Notes: generated from the sequence alone by a model not told the origin. A DNA stretch of 64,000 nucleotides from Thermomonas sp. (GCF_019104945.1 NZ_JAHRWW010000019.1:26144-90143); one strand, 5' to 3'; counted from the first letter of the stretch, positions 1 through 9,769 are shown. Made by a program: numbers and translations.

Positions 1-70
1 GAAGAACTCGTCGTTGGACTTGGTGTTCTTCATCTTGTCGAGCAGGAACTCCATCGACGCGATCACGTTC
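1..70 (-). pseudogene. Partial duplicate of the rho 3' end, cut by the window edge
   Basis: The first 62 bases match the 3' part of the intact rho gene (from position 1079) with one mismatch at position 57. Similarity fades over the next few bases and is gone by about position 70. Read on the minus strand it encodes [22 protein letters not shown], against [22 protein letters not shown] in Rho, so only about the last 27 codons of a rho copy are present and the final codons lie off the window. Nothing Rho-like lies upstream of it. It is a leftover of a duplication or insertion at the rho 3' end rather than a working gene. Confidence 0.8.
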
Positions 71-156
71 AAATGCTGGCAGGGGAGCCAGCGTTTGGGC
101 TAGTCAAAAATTACGCTAGGCTATAGGTCTTATCAATGGATTATGGGGAGAAGGGA

Positions 157-990
157 ATGCTCAAGATTTTCGTGCCACTACTCGCGCTGTTGTTAGCCCT
201 GCCGACGTCTGCGCAAACCGCGCGGGCCGCACGAAAACAGGCGGAATCAAGTGTGCGCGTCACCGGAAATGTGGTGATTGGCACAGACGGTACGGTGCAA
301 GAGCAAGCGCTAGAGACGCCGCTATCGCCCAAGCTGCAGGAGTTTGTTACGCAGGCGATTCAGCAATGGCGCTTTGAGCCGGTGAAGGTCGAAGGTGCAG
401 TGGTGCGGGCGAAGGTGCCTATGTCGTTGCGGTTGGTTGCGCATCAAGCAGAGGATGGAAGTTTCAGTGTGCGCATCGTCGGCACGCACTTTGGTGCCGA
501 CTCGCCAGAAGGCCGCCCGAAACTGATTCCAAAAAACCCGCCCAAGTTTCCGGTCAACCTGATGCGTGCAGGCATTGGTGGGAAGGTGTTTTTGGTGGTG
601 CAGGTTGGTGCAGATGGCAATGTGCGAAATGTGGATGCCGAGCAGGTCAATTTGTACGTGGCGGGCACGGAGCAGCAGATGCAGATCGTGCGCAAGCAGT
701 TGGCCGATGCGTCAATTAGCGCAGCGCGGAAATGGAAGTTCACGCCACCAACGGAGGGGCCGGATGTGGGCAAAGAGAGTTGGCTGGCGCGCGTGCCGGT
801 GTCATTCACAATGGGCAATGGTCGTTTGAAAGCGGGGCAATGGGAAACCTATATCCCCGGCCCTAGAAATGTGAATATCCCTTGGGCACAAGAAAAATTA
901 AAGACCGCCGGAAGCCCGGATGCGTTGCCGAATAGCGGAGTGTTCTCGCTGGAGCAGGATGTCAAATTGCTGACGCCGCCAACGGCGTAA
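157..990 (+). CDS. Secreted protein with two TonB C-terminal-like domains
   Basis: The 277-residue product has an N-terminal signal peptide (MLKIFVPLLALLLALPTSAQ) and no clear membrane anchor beyond it. Two regions resemble the TonB C-terminal fold. The first, around residues 35-100, reads VIGTDGTV and ends QQWRFEPV. The second, around residues 130-225, has VVQVGADGNVRNV and ARKWKFTPP, the usual DGxV...W.F.P pattern. The ATG at 157 was chosen over the in-frame ATG at 136 because GGGGAGAAGGG lies just before it and the signal peptide starts there. No exbB or exbD is adjacent, so an energy-coupling role is not established. It lies between a duplicated rho fragment and rho, with a terminator downstream. 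Confidence 0.75.
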   Translation: MLKIFVPLLALLLALPTSAQTARAARKQAESSVRVTGNVVIGTDGTVQEQALETPLSPKLQEFVTQAIQQWRFEPVKVEGAVVRAKVPMSLRLVAHQAEDGSFSVRIVGTHFGADSPEGRPKLIPKNPPKFPVNLMRAGIGGKVFLVVQVGADGNVRNVDAEQVNLYVAGTEQQMQIVRKQLADASISAARKWKFTPPTEGPDVGKESWLARVPVSFTMGNGRLKAGQWETYIPGPRNVNIPWAQEKLKTAGSPDALPNSGVFSLEQDVKLLTPPTA

Positions 991-1005
991 TTGGTTCATT
1001 GAGAT

Positions 1006-1039
1006 ACAAAACGCCCCACAGTGATGCGGGGCGTTTTGT
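1006..1039. terminator. Bidirectional rho-independent terminator
   Basis: Perfect 12-bp inverted repeat: ACAAAACGCCCC (1006-1017) and GGGGCGTTTTGT (1028-1039) around a 10-base loop. Each arm ends in A or T tracts, so it can end transcription from both sides. It sits between the convergent TonB-like gene and rho. Confidence 0.9.
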
Positions 1040-1060
1040 GTGCAGCGGAGTGATGCGCGC

Positions 1061-2788
1061 TTACTTCCGCATCGAACTGAAGAACTCGTCGTTGGACTTG
1101 GTGTTCTTCATCTTGTCGAGCAGGAACTCCATCGCCGCGATTTCGTCCATCGGGTGCAGCAGCTTGCGCAGGATCCAGATCTTCTGCAGCAGGTCGGGCT
1201 CGATCAGCAGGTCTTCGCGGCGGGTGCCGGACAGGTTCACGCCGATCGCCGGGTAGACGCGCTTCTCGGTGATGCGGCGGTCCAGGTGCACTTCCGAGTT
1301 GCCGGTGCCCTTGAACTCTTCGTAGATCACCTTGTCCATCGCGCTGCCGGTATCCACCAGCGCCGTCGCAATAATGGTGAGGCTACCGCCTTCTTCCACG
1401 TTGCGCGCCGCACCGAAGAAGCGCTTCGGCCGGTGCATGGCATTGCTGTCCACGCCGCCGGTCAGCACCTTGCCGGAGCTGGGCAGGACGTTGTTGTAGG
1501 CGCGGGCGAGGCGGGTGATCGAGTCGAGCAGGATCACCACGTCCTTCTTGTGCTCGACCAGGCGCTTGGCGCGCTCGATCACCATTTCCGCGACCTGCAC
1601 GTGGCGCGCGGCCGGTTCGTCGAAGGTGGAGGAGATGACCTCGCCGCGCACGGTGCGCTGCATTTCGGTCACTTCCTCCGGACGCTCGTCGATCAGCAGC
1701 ACGATCAGGTGCACGTCGGGGTGGTTGTAGGTGATGGCGCTGGCGATCTGCTGCATCATCATGGTCTTGCCGGCCTTCGGCGGGCTGACGATCAGGGCGC
1801 GCTGGCCCTTGCCCTGCGGAGCCATCAGGTCGAGGATGCGGCCGGTGATGTCTTCCGACGAACCATCGCCACGCTCCAGCTTGAAGCGCTTGCGCGGGAA
1901 CAGCGGGGTGAGGTTCTCGAACAGGGTCTTGTTCTTCGACGCTTCGATCGGCTCACCGTTGATGGTGTCAACGATGTTCAGTGCAAAGTAGCGCTCGCCA
2001 TCCTTGGGCCAGCGGATGCGGCCGGAGACGTGGTCGCCGGTGCGCAGGTTGAAGCGGCGGATCTGCGAAGGCGAGATATAAGTGTCATCCGGGCCGGCCA
2101 GGTAGCTGGCCTCGGCCGCGCGCAGGAAGCCGAAGCCGTCGGGCAGGATTTCCAGCACGCCGTCGGCCTGCACGCCTTCGCCGTGGCGGGCCAAAATCTT
2201 CAAGATGGCGAAGATGATGTCCTGCTTGCGCGCGCGCGCCACGCCTTCGGTGATCTGCAGCTGCTCGGCGATGTCGAGCAGGCGCGGGGCCGGCATTTTT
2301 TTCAAGTCCGACAGGGTGTACACCGGGAAACCTTCCGGCACCTGCGGGTGCGGGCGCGGTACGAAAGGTTCGTTGCCGCCTTCGTCGGACATGCCGCCGT
2401 CGCGATAGCGCTCACGTTGGCGGTCGCGACGGTTTTTGAAGCGCTCGCGGCGGCTTTGGCGGTGGTTGTTGTCGCGGTTATAAGGCTCGCCGTTGGCGTT
2501 GTCGCTGCCGTTATTGCCTTCTTGCGCAGCATCGCTGGCGCTTGCAGAAGCTTCCGATGAAGTGGGTTGCACAGACACGGCGGCTGGCGCTTCCACCACT
2601 GGCGGCGCTGCACTAGGCGCAGGCGCGGCTGGTGCAGAGACGGCAACGGGCGCTGCAGCAGGAGCGGGTGCAGCGGCTTCCGGCAGGGCGATTTCGGTTT
2701 GTTCGGGCTTACGCGGCTTGGCCACGCGGGGTTTGCGCACGCGCTTCTCGGCGACTTCGCCGGTGGCGTCGATGGTGGTATCGGACAA
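1061..2788 (-). CDS. rho: Transcription termination factor Rho, long N-terminal form
   Basis: Hexameric RNA-dependent ATPase that ends transcription. The core is highly conserved: Walker A PPKAGKT near residue 335, Walker [17 protein letters not shown], and the C-terminal end [16 protein letters not shown]. The product is 575 aa against about 419 in E. coli. The extra length is an Ala/Pro-rich stretch (about residues 30-90) and an Asn/Arg-rich stretch ([20 protein letters not shown]) before the Rho_N domain. This matches the long Rho proteins of Xanthomonadaceae. The start is a TTG at 2788 ([12 protein letters not shown]) with GAGGA eight bases upstream; the longer in-frame ATG at 2887 has no supporting site. 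It follows trxA on the same strand, as in E. coli. Confidence 0.95.
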   Translation of the reverse strand: MSDTTIDATGEVAEKRVRKPRVAKPRKPEQTEIALPEAAAPAPAAAPVAVSAPAAPAPSAAPPVVEAPAAVSVQPTSSEASASASDAAQEGNNGSDNANGEPYNRDNNHRQSRRERFKNRRDRQRERYRDGGMSDEGGNEPFVPRPHPQVPEGFPVYTLSDLKKMPAPRLLDIAEQLQITEGVARARKQDIIFAILKILARHGEGVQADGVLEILPDGFGFLRAAEASYLAGPDDTYISPSQIRRFNLRTGDHVSGRIRWPKDGERYFALNIVDTINGEPIEASKNKTLFENLTPLFPRKRFKLERGDGSSEDITGRILDLMAPQGKGQRALIVSPPKAGKTMMMQQIASAITYNHPDVHLIVLLIDERPEEVTEMQRTVRGEVISSTFDEPAARHVQVAEMVIERAKRLVEHKKDVVILLDSITRLARAYNNVLPSSGKVLTGGVDSNAMHRPKRFFGAARNVEEGGSLTIIATALVDTGSAMDKVIYEEFKGTGNSEVHLDRRITEKRVYPAIGVNLSGTRREDLLIEPDLLQKIWILRKLLHPMDEIAAMEFLLDKMKNTKSNDEFFSSMRK

Positions 2789-3023
2789 GAGAAAAATCCT
2801 CGCTTGCGTTGCAAGCGCCTGCAGCTGCAGGCGGGTAGGGAATTGGGAAATCTTCGTAATGAGAAGAGGGGGTTCGAGCCGTGGCACGCCCGATAGAGCG
2901 GCAAATCAGCGCCGAACAATGCCAACGCTAGCATTAGCGCGGCAGGCTGCGCAAGTGGCGGGGCGGTGAAGCCCGCGCCAAGCCTCCCCGGCCTTGCGCC
3001 GGGGTGACAGAAAAACCGGAATT
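2789..3023 (-). promoter_or_regulatory. trxA-rho leader with a GC-rich hairpin
   Basis: 235 bases without a gene separate trxA from rho. A 7-bp hairpin, CCCCGGC (2986-2992) and GCCGGGG (2998-3004), lies just after the trxA stop on the minus strand, without a T-run. In E. coli the leader between trxA and rho carries Rho autoregulation by attenuation; a similar role here is inferred from position only. Confidence 0.45.
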
Positions 3024-3350
3024 TTAGAGAGCTTTATCCAGCATCTGCGCCAGCTGGGACTTGCCCACTGCACCGATCTGGGTGCCCTGCACTTGGCCGT
3101 TCTTGAATACCAGCAGCATGGGGATGCTGCGCACGTGGTACTTCAGCGCGGTCTGCTGGTTTTGATCCACGTCCACCTTCACCACCTTGGCTTTGCCGGC
3201 ATATTCGGTGGCGAGCTGATCTAGCGCCGGGGCGATCATCTTGCACGGCCCGCACCATGGGGCCCAGAAATCTACCAGCACCGGCTGGTTGGACTGCAGA
3301 ACGTGCTGGTCGAAATCAGCGTCGGTGGCGTGAATGACAGATTCGCTCAT
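3024..3350 (-). CDS. trxA: Thioredoxin 1
   Basis: Cytoplasmic disulfide reductase of 108 aa, the normal length. The active site is WCGPC with cysteines 33 and 36, followed by [11 protein letters not shown]. The cis-proline is in RSIPMLLVF and the C-terminal [12 protein letters not shown] helix is typical. The ATG at 3350 ([10 protein letters not shown]) has GGAG a short distance upstream; an open frame extends further upstream but that part is not conserved thioredoxin. The order rhlB (divergent), trxA, rho is the same as in E. coli. It is probably transcribed together with rho. Confidence 0.96.
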   Translation of the reverse strand: MSESVIHATDADFDQHVLQSNQPVLVDFWAPWCGPCKMIAPALDQLATEYAGKAKVVKVDVDQNQQTALKYHVRSIPMLLVFKNGQVQGTQIGAVGKSQLAQMLDKAL

Positions 3351-3560
3351 CTTAAAAGTCTCCAAAAGCTGCAAAGGCGCGGAAAGCCGCGCATGAATGG
3401 TAAACTGGGGGGATCTGCCCTGTATTTCAAGGCAATGTGCCGGGAACGACCAGCCCCGGAACCCTCCCGGCAGTCTGCGCGGCTGCCCCCCATTCAGACA
3501 AGAGGCGCAGTGCAACGCGATGTTTCATTCGCGCTGACGGTCGCGCCGAAGGCAGCCAAA
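3351..3560. promoter_or_regulatory. Divergent trxA / rhlB intergenic region
   Basis: 210 bases between the start codons of two divergent genes must hold promoters for both. I cannot assign -35/-10 boxes with confidence. No other gene is supported in it. Confidence 0.4.
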
Positions 3561-5207
3561 ATGTCAGATAAGCCGTTGACAGATCTTACTTTTTCTTCGT
3601 TTGCACTCGCTCCTGAGCTCGTTGCCGGGTTAGAAGGTGCGGGCTTCACCCGCTGTACCCCCATTCAGGCCATGACCTTGCCGGTGGCCTTGCCCGGCGG
3701 CGATGTCGCAGGCCAGGCACAGACCGGTACCGGCAAAACGCTGGCGTTCTTGGTGGCGGTTATCAATCGCCTGCTCACCCGTCCGGCGCTGGCCGAACGT
3801 AAGCCCGAGGACCCGCGCGCGCTGATCCTGGCCCCCACCCGCGAGCTGGCGATCCAGATCCACAAGGACGCGATGAAGTTCGCCTCCGACCTAGGCCTGA
3901 AGTTTGCGCTGGTGTATGGCGGCGTGGACTACGACAAGCAGCGCGAGCTGTTGCAAAAAGGCGCCGACGTCATCATCGCTACCCCCGGCCGCCTGATCGA
4001 CTACGTCAAGCAGCACAAAGTGGTGAGCCTGCACGCCTGCGAAATGTGCGTGCTGGACGAGGCCGACCGCATGTTCGACCTCGGCTTCATCAAAGACATC
4101 CGCTTCCTGCTGCGGCGCATGCCCGAGCGCGGCACCCGTCAGACCCTGCTGTTCTCGGCCACGCTCAGCCATCGCGTGCTGGAGCTGGCCTACGAGCACA
4201 TGAACGAGCCGCAAAAGCTCGTGGTGGAAACCGAACACGTTACGGCCGACCGCGTGCGGCAGAAGCTGTATTACCCCGCCGACGAAGAAAAACTGCCCCT
4301 GCTGCTGGGTCTGCTGTCGCGTAGCGAAGGCGCGCGCACCATGGTCTTCGTCAATACCAAGGCGTTTGTGGAGCGAGTGGCACGGGCGCTGGAGAAAGCG
4401 GGCTATCGCGTTGGCGTGCTATCGGGCGACGTGCCGCAGAAAAAGCGTGAGTCGCTGTTGAAGAAGTTTCAGGCTGGGCAATTAGAAATTCTGGTGGCCA
4501 CCGACGTGGCCGCGCGCGGCCTGCATATCGATGGCATCAAGTACGTTTACAACTACGACCTGCCGTTTGATGCCGAGGACTATGTGCACCGCATCGGCCG
4601 CACCGCGCGGCTAGGTGAAGAGGGTGATGCGATCAGCTTCGCCTGCGAGCGCTATGCGATGAGCCTGCCCGACATCGAGGCTTATATCGAGCAAAAGATC
4701 CCGTCTGAGCCGGTGACGCAGGAGCTTCTCACTGCACTGCCGCGCCCCGAACGGCCGAAGCCGGTGGACACTGGCGATGACGACAGCATTGGCGAGATCT
4801 ACAAGGAAGTGCGCGAAGCACGCGCTGCGGAGGATGAAAAACGTGGCGGTGGACGCAGTCGCAGCGGTGGGCGGCAAGCTGGCCCGCGTGGCGAAGGACG
4901 CAGCGGTGAGCGCCGTGGCCCGCGTCCGCCGCGCAAGCCGCGCCCAGAGGGGGCCGATGCCAGCGCCCATGCCGATACAAAATCGGCGCACACACAAACC
5001 GCATCGGCTGAAGGCGAGCGCCCCGAGCGCAAGCGCCGTCGCCGCGGTCGCCCGGTAGAGGGCGGTGAGACGCAGCAAACGGCACCAACAACACCGCAGT
5101 TCGTGCCTGCCAAGGCGGTGGGCAAGGGCGAATCGCCATCGCTGCTGCAGCGCATCGGCCGTGGCCTGCGCGCACTGGTGTGGCGCGGCCGCACCGGGCC
5201 GCACTGA
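3561..5207 (+). CDS. rhlB: DEAD-box ATP-dependent RNA helicase RhlB
   Basis: Degradosome-type RNA helicase of 548 aa. Visible motifs: Q motif GFTRCTPIQ (28-36), Walker A AQTGTGKT (53-60), PTRELA, DEAD (166-169), SAT (199-201), [14 protein letters not shown] and [10 protein letters not shown]. After about residue 420 there is a long Arg/Gly- and Arg/Pro-rich tail ([31 protein letters not shown]), probably an RNA- or partner-binding region. The start [14 protein letters not shown] at 3561 matches RhlB N-termini; the longer open frame upstream is non-conserved. It is divergent from trxA-rho, the classic rhlB location. Confidence 0.93.
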   Translation: MSDKPLTDLTFSSFALAPELVAGLEGAGFTRCTPIQAMTLPVALPGGDVAGQAQTGTGKTLAFLVAVINRLLTRPALAERKPEDPRALILAPTRELAIQIHKDAMKFASDLGLKFALVYGGVDYDKQRELLQKGADVIIATPGRLIDYVKQHKVVSLHACEMCVLDEADRMFDLGFIKDIRFLLRRMPERGTRQTLLFSATLSHRVLELAYEHMNEPQKLVVETEHVTADRVRQKLYYPADEEKLPLLLGLLSRSEGARTMVFVNTKAFVERVARALEKAGYRVGVLSGDVPQKKRESLLKKFQAGQLEILVATDVAARGLHIDGIKYVYNYDLPFDAEDYVHRIGRTARLGEEGDAISFACERYAMSLPDIEAYIEQKIPSEPVTQELLTALPRPERPKPVDTGDDDSIGEIYKEVREARAAEDEKRGGGRSRSGGRQAGPRGEGRSGERRGPRPPRKPRPEGADASAHADTKSAHTQTASAEGERPERKRRRRGRPVEGGETQQTAPTTPQFVPAKAVGKGESPSLLQRIGRGLRALVWRGRTGPH

Positions 5208-5278
5208 GTTTCACGCTGAATTCTGCTGGCTCTATGAGTGGCCACGGGGGATACTGATGCTTCGTTCCCCCGCCAAGC

Positions 5279-5974
5279 ATGCGCATGCCGACTCTTCGCT
5301 TCGATAACGTCAGTAAGCAATACCCTGGAGGGCGGGTCGCGCTCGATGGCGTGAGCTTTGCTATCGATGCGGGCGAAATGCTGTTTGTCACCGGCCATTC
5401 GGGTGCGGGGAAAAGCACCATACTGAAGTTGATTCAGCTCGCCGAGCGCCCCAGCCGTGGCGCGGTGCTGTTTGCCGACCGTAATTTGGCGACGGTGCGC
5501 GGTGGACGCATCGCCGGGCATCGCCGCGACGTGGGTGTGGTGTATCAAAATCACCAGCTACTTACCGACCGCAGTGTGGCCGACAACGTGGGCCTGCCGC
5601 TGCTGCTGCGCGGAATGAAGCGCGCAGAAATAGGTAAGCGGGTGCGTTCGGTATTGTCGAAGTTAGGGCTTGAAGCGCGGGCAAATGCGCTGCCAACGCA
5701 GCTTTCGGCAGGCGAGCAGCAGCGCGTGGGAATCGCGCGCGCGGTGGTGGCCGAGCCGAAGCTGCTGATTGCCGATGAGCCCACCGGAAACTTGGACCCC
5801 ACGCTATCGGCAGAGATCATGGCACTGTTCGCTTCGTTGCCGGAACGCGGCACCAGCGTGTTGATTGCTAGCCACGACCTTGGCTTGGTGAAGCGCATGC
5901 GCAAGCGCGTATTGGTGCTCGACCACGGGCAGTTGCTCGACGATATTTCACCGGAGGATTTGGCCGATGAATGA
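5279..5974 (+). CDS. ftsE: Cell division ATP-binding protein FtsE
   Basis: ABC ATPase of 231 aa that pairs with FtsX at the divisome to activate wall hydrolases. Walker A is GHSGAGKST (39-47), the signature is LSAGEQQR, Walker B is LLIADEPTGNLDP and the H-loop is IASHD. The start could be ATG 5279 or ATG 5285; neither has a strong ribosome site. The stop overlaps the ftsX start by 8 bases, so the two are translationally coupled. Confidence 0.94.
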   Translation: MRMPTLRFDNVSKQYPGGRVALDGVSFAIDAGEMLFVTGHSGAGKSTILKLIQLAERPSRGAVLFADRNLATVRGGRIAGHRRDVGVVYQNHQLLTDRSVADNVGLPLLLRGMKRAEIGKRVRSVLSKLGLEARANALPTQLSAGEQQRVGIARAVVAEPKLLIADEPTGNLDPTLSAEIMALFASLPERGTSVLIASHDLGLVKRMRKRVLVLDHGQLLDDISPEDLADE

Positions 5975-6908
5975 GCGCAAGGACACAGCTCATGCTGGCC
6001 CTGTCGGCGCTTGGGTAGCGCACCACGGCTACAGCGTTGTTGCGAGCTTGGGCCGCCTGCTGCGTCGCCCCGGTGCTACCTTGCTGACCGTCGGTGTCAT
6101 GGCGCTAGCCTTGGCATTGCCACTGGGGTTGTGGGTGCTGCTGCAAAACCTGCAGCCACTCGCAGGACAGGTGCAAAGCTCGCGTGAGGTTGCGCTGTTT
6201 TTGAATCCCGATGTGGACAGCGCACGTGCGCAGGCGATAGAAAAAACGCTGAGTGCACGTGAGGACGTGCAAAGCGTCGAACTGGTGACGCCCGAACAGG
6301 CATTGACCCAGATGCGGCAGCGCGATGACCTCGCCGCTGCGATCGACGCATTGGGCGCTGACACCGCGCAGGCCGCGTTGCCGAATGTGCTGCGTTTGGT
6401 GCCCAAAGGCGATGAACAAGCGCTGGTGACTGCAGTGCAAGCTCTGCCGGAAGTGGCGCAGGTGCAGTACGACGCGCGTTGGCGGCAGCGCCTGCACGCA
6501 TGGCTGCAATTGGGGCAACGTCTGGCGCAAGTGTTGATGCTCACACTTGGGCTGGGCGCGCTTTTGGTGGTGGGCAATACCGTGCGGCTGGACGTGCTGT
6601 CGCGGCGCGAAGAAATCGACGTGTTGCAATTGCTGGGCGCCAGCGACGGCTTCGTGCGTCGCCCCTTTCTGTATCTTGGTGCGTGGTACGGCGTGCTGGC
6701 AGGCGGCATTGCGTTGGGCGTCTTGGCGCTGGTACGGCTGGCGCTACAAGCGCCGCTGGCCACCCTCGCTGAGCGCTATGGAAGCACCTTTGCGCTACAC
6801 GGCCTGCCGCCTGCGCAGGCCTTTGCCGTTGTAGTAGGTGCGGGGCTGCTGGGATGGCTAGGCGCAAGCTTGGTAACCGGGCATCATCTGCGCAAGCTGC
6901 GCCCATAG
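5967..6908 (+). CDS. ftsX: Cell division protein FtsX (permease-like)
   Basis: The 313-residue membrane partner of FtsE. A first membrane segment lies near residues 35-60 (LLTVGVMALALALPLGLWVLL), then a periplasmic domain (about 65-175), then three more hydrophobic segments (MLTLGLGALLVVGNTV; LGAWYGVLAGGIALGVLALV; AFAVVVGAGLLGWLGASLV). The motif RREEIDVLQLLGASDGFVRRPF between segments 2 and 3 is typical of FtsX. GGAGG at 5952-5956 supports the start at 5967 inside the end of ftsE. A response regulator gene follows 10 bases downstream. Confidence 0.94.
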   Translation: MNERKDTAHAGPVGAWVAHHGYSVVASLGRLLRRPGATLLTVGVMALALALPLGLWVLLQNLQPLAGQVQSSREVALFLNPDVDSARAQAIEKTLSAREDVQSVELVTPEQALTQMRQRDDLAAAIDALGADTAQAALPNVLRLVPKGDEQALVTAVQALPEVAQVQYDARWRQRLHAWLQLGQRLAQVLMLTLGLGALLVVGNTVRLDVLSRREEIDVLQLLGASDGFVRRPFLYLGAWYGVLAGGIALGVLALVRLALQAPLATLAERYGSTFALHGLPPAQAFAVVVGAGLLGWLGASLVTGHHLRKLRP

Positions 6909-6918
6909 GAGGGGTGAG

Positions 6919-7749
6919 ATGGCCGATAAACACGATCTTCGCCATGTGGTCAGCGACGCCCCGCGGGTGATGGTGGCCGATGGCAGCAAACTGGTGCGCA
7001 AACTCATTGGCGACACCTTGAAAAAAGAGCTGCCCGATGCGGAAATCATTGGCTGTGGTGATATTGCCGAAGCGCGCTTAGCCTTGGCAGAAGGTGCGGT
7101 GGATTTGGTCACCACGGCGCTGGTGCTGCCCGATGGCGACGGCCTCACCCTTGCGCGCAGCGTGCGCGAGGCGGCTGGGCAAAGCTACGTGCCGGTGATT
7201 GTAATTTCTGGCAGTGCGCAAGAAGCACTTGAGGCGCGCGCCTTCAGTGAAGACATCACCGATTACTTCGATAAGTCATTAGGGCAGGCGGCGCTCGCGG
7301 CGTTCATTCGTGGCTATGTGCATCCCGCGCCGATCGAGGGCGCGCGCGTGCTGTATGTGGAAGACAGTAAAGTGGTGGCAGTGGCCACCAAGCGCATGCT
7401 GGAACGCCACGGCATGCAGGTGCAACACTTCTTGACCGCCGAAGATGGGCTGGAGCATCTGCACAAATTCTTTGGCCGCGACGATGGCGACGTGGGCGCA
7501 GATTTGGTGCTCAGTGACGTGTATCTGAAAGGTGCGCTCAGCGGACAAGACCTGCTCAACCAGTTGCGCGGAGTGTTTGGTTACGGCAAGCGCCGTTTGC
7601 CGATGGTGATGATGACTGGTGACGATAATCGCGACAACCAAGCGCGCCTGCTGCGTGAAGGGGCGAATGATCTGGTACTCAAGCCCATTGAAGAGCGTTT
7701 ACTGGTCACCAAGATTTTGTTTCAGTTACGCCTTTCAAAAATGGGCTGA
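6919..7749 (+). CDS. Response regulator with two tandem receiver domains, the first degenerate
   Basis: 276 aa made of two CheY-like receivers and no output domain. In receiver 1 (about 15-135) the usual phospho-acceptor position in VDLVTTALVLPDGDG is Ala67, although Lys119 is kept, so it should not be phosphorylated normally. Receiver 2 (about 142-270) has the acid pair Glu148/Asp149, acceptor Asp200 (LVLSDVYL), Thr in MVMMTGDD and Lys255 (LVLKPIEE), so it looks functional. GGAGGGGTGAG lies just before the ATG. No histidine kinase is adjacent, and its target is unknown. Position behind ftsEX suggests co-transcription. Confidence 0.85.
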   Translation: MADKHDLRHVVSDAPRVMVADGSKLVRKLIGDTLKKELPDAEIIGCGDIAEARLALAEGAVDLVTTALVLPDGDGLTLARSVREAAGQSYVPVIVISGSAQEALEARAFSEDITDYFDKSLGQAALAAFIRGYVHPAPIEGARVLYVEDSKVVAVATKRMLERHGMQVQHFLTAEDGLEHLHKFFGRDDGDVGADLVLSDVYLKGALSGQDLLNQLRGVFGYGKRRLPMVMMTGDDNRDNQARLLREGANDLVLKPIEERLLVTKILFQLRLSKMG

Positions 7750-7801
7750 ATGGGGCGCTGGGCGTTAAACTCGACACTTTCCGTCGTTAGGTTGATGTCT
7801 C

Positions 7802-9760
7802 ATGCGCCACCTGCTTTTGTCTGTTTCCATTGCCGCCGCGCTTGGCGTGGGCCTTGTCGGCTGCCAGGGTAGCCAAGCTCCAGAAGCCGCTCAGTCGGCC
7901 GCCGCTGCGCCTGCGGCCAGCGCGGAGAAGATCGTGGATGAACATTCCTATGCACAGCCCGAAAAGGTGCGCACTACCGATATCGCGCTGGATCTGGCGG
8001 TCAATTTCGATCAAAAAACCATTAGCGGCACCGCGACCTACAGCTTGGATTGGGTTGATCAAAAAGCGACCCAACTGGTATTGGATACCCGCGATCTCAC
8101 CATCAATAAGGCCGAAGGCGAAACCGCCGATGGCAAGTGGGAGCCCTTAAAGTTCGCCCTGTCGGATAAAGACAAGGTGCTGGGCAGCGCGCTGACCATC
8201 GAAACACCCAATCGCCCAGCCAAAGTGCGGGTGACCTATGTCACCTCGCCGGAGGCTTCAGGCCTGCAGTGGCTCGCCCCGGCGATGACCGAAGGCGGCA
8301 AACAGCCGTTTATGTTCAGCCAGTCGCAGCAGATCCATGCGCGTTCGTGGGTGCCGCTGCAAGACACGCCGCAGGTGCGTTTCACCTATAGCGCGCACGT
8401 CACCGCGCCGAAAGACGCCATGGTGCTGATGAGCGCCGATAACGATCCAAAGGCGGCGCGCGATGGTGACTACAGCTTCAAGATGCCGCAAAAAATCCCT
8501 TCGTATTTGATGGCGATTGCGGCCGGCGATTTGGTGTTCAAACCCATTTCCGAACGCAGCGGCGTGTGGGCTGAACCGGCGATGGTGGATAAGGCCGAAG
8601 CCGAATTCGATGACACCGAAAAAATGATCGACACCGCAGAAAAGCTGTACGGCCCGTACCGCTGGGGTCGCTATGACCTCTTGGTGCTGCCGCCGTCCTT
8701 CCCTTATGGCGGTATGGAAAACCCACGCCTCACCTTCGCCACCCCCACCGTGATCGTGGGCGACAAATCGCTGGTCTCGCTGGTGGCGCACGAGCTGGCG
8801 CATAGCTGGTCGGGCAACTTGGTGACGTTCGCCACCGACAAAGACAGCTGGCTCAACGAAGGCACCACCACCTACGTGCAAAGCCGCATCACCGAAGCCC
8901 TGTACGGCCGCGATATGGCCGATATGGAAGAGGTGATCGACCGTGATGAGCTTAAATCTGAGTTCAAGCAGATCGACCCTGCATTGCAGCGCCTATCGCT
9001 CAAGCCCGGCACGCTAGCCAACCCCGACGACCAGTCGAGCGCGACGGTGTATGTGAAAGGGGCGTGGTTCCTGCAGTTTTTGGAGAAAAAATTTGGCCGT
9101 GATGTGTTCGATCCGTGGCTGAAGAGCTATTTCGATCACTTCGCCTTCCAAAGCATCACCACGAACCAGTTTCGCGACTATCTAAAAGCGAATTTGATCG
9201 ACAAACATCCGGGCGTGGTGTCGATGAAGGAGGTCGATCAGTGGTTGTATGAACCTGGGATTCCGGCCGGTGCGCCGCAGGTATTGTCGGGTAAGTTCAG
9301 CACGGTGAATGCGGCGCGTATCGCTTGGCAGGGCAGCGCCAAACTGCCGGATAAGAGCATTACCGATGTGTGGAGCACGCAGGAATGGGTGCACTTCATC
9401 GAAGGCATGCCGGAAACACTCAAGCCCGAACAACTGGCGCAGTTGGATGCCGCTTATCACTTCACTGGCACGCCCAATGGCGAGATCGCGATGCGCTGGT
9501 ATCCCTTGGCCGAACGCAGTGGCTATGCCGCGGCGCGTGAGGATATGGGTAAGTTCTTGGAGCGAGTGGGCCGACGCAAGTTGATCCTGCCGATCTACAA
9601 AGCATTGGTCGCAACACCGGACGGCTTGGCGTTTGCGGAAGCCGTGTTTGCCAAGGCTAAACCGGGCAGTCACCCGATTACCGCAGGTTCGGTTGAGGGC
9701 ATCTTGGCGGAAGCCAAGGCGAAAGCACCTGCCGCAGCCCCAGCGCCGGCGGCGAACTAA
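7802..9760 (+). CDS. M1-family zinc aminopeptidase lipoprotein, LTA4 hydrolase-like
   Basis: 652 aa. The lipoprotein signal peptide ends in the lipobox LVGC, followed by an Ala-rich linker, so it should be a membrane-anchored lipoprotein. The substrate motif is GGMEN (near residue 304). Zinc ligands are in HELAH (His330, His334) with Glu331 as base and the third ligand Glu353 in WLNEG. The C-terminal part (MRWYPLAERSGY to PITAGSVEGIL) resembles the helical domain of leukotriene A4 hydrolases, which points to that subfamily. It should trim N-terminal residues of peptides; its specificity is unknown. Confidence 0.92.
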   Translation: MRHLLLSVSIAAALGVGLVGCQGSQAPEAAQSAAAAPAASAEKIVDEHSYAQPEKVRTTDIALDLAVNFDQKTISGTATYSLDWVDQKATQLVLDTRDLTINKAEGETADGKWEPLKFALSDKDKVLGSALTIETPNRPAKVRVTYVTSPEASGLQWLAPAMTEGGKQPFMFSQSQQIHARSWVPLQDTPQVRFTYSAHVTAPKDAMVLMSADNDPKAARDGDYSFKMPQKIPSYLMAIAAGDLVFKPISERSGVWAEPAMVDKAEAEFDDTEKMIDTAEKLYGPYRWGRYDLLVLPPSFPYGGMENPRLTFATPTVIVGDKSLVSLVAHELAHSWSGNLVTFATDKDSWLNEGTTTYVQSRITEALYGRDMADMEEVIDRDELKSEFKQIDPALQRLSLKPGTLANPDDQSSATVYVKGAWFLQFLEKKFGRDVFDPWLKSYFDHFAFQSITTNQFRDYLKANLIDKHPGVVSMKEVDQWLYEPGIPAGAPQVLSGKFSTVNAARIAWQGSAKLPDKSITDVWSTQEWVHFIEGMPETLKPEQLAQLDAAYHFTGTPNGEIAMRWYPLAERSGYAAAREDMGKFLERVGRRKLILPIYKALVATPDGLAFAEAVFAKAKPGSHPITAGSVEGILAEAKAKAPAAAPAPAAN

Positions 9761-9769
9761 GAGGCGGTT

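Noticed and set aside
1040..2560. 506-residue open frame antisense to rho
   Set aside because: GC-rich codon use of a highly conserved gene leaves the opposite strand open; the product is His/Val/Ala-rich and resembles no family.
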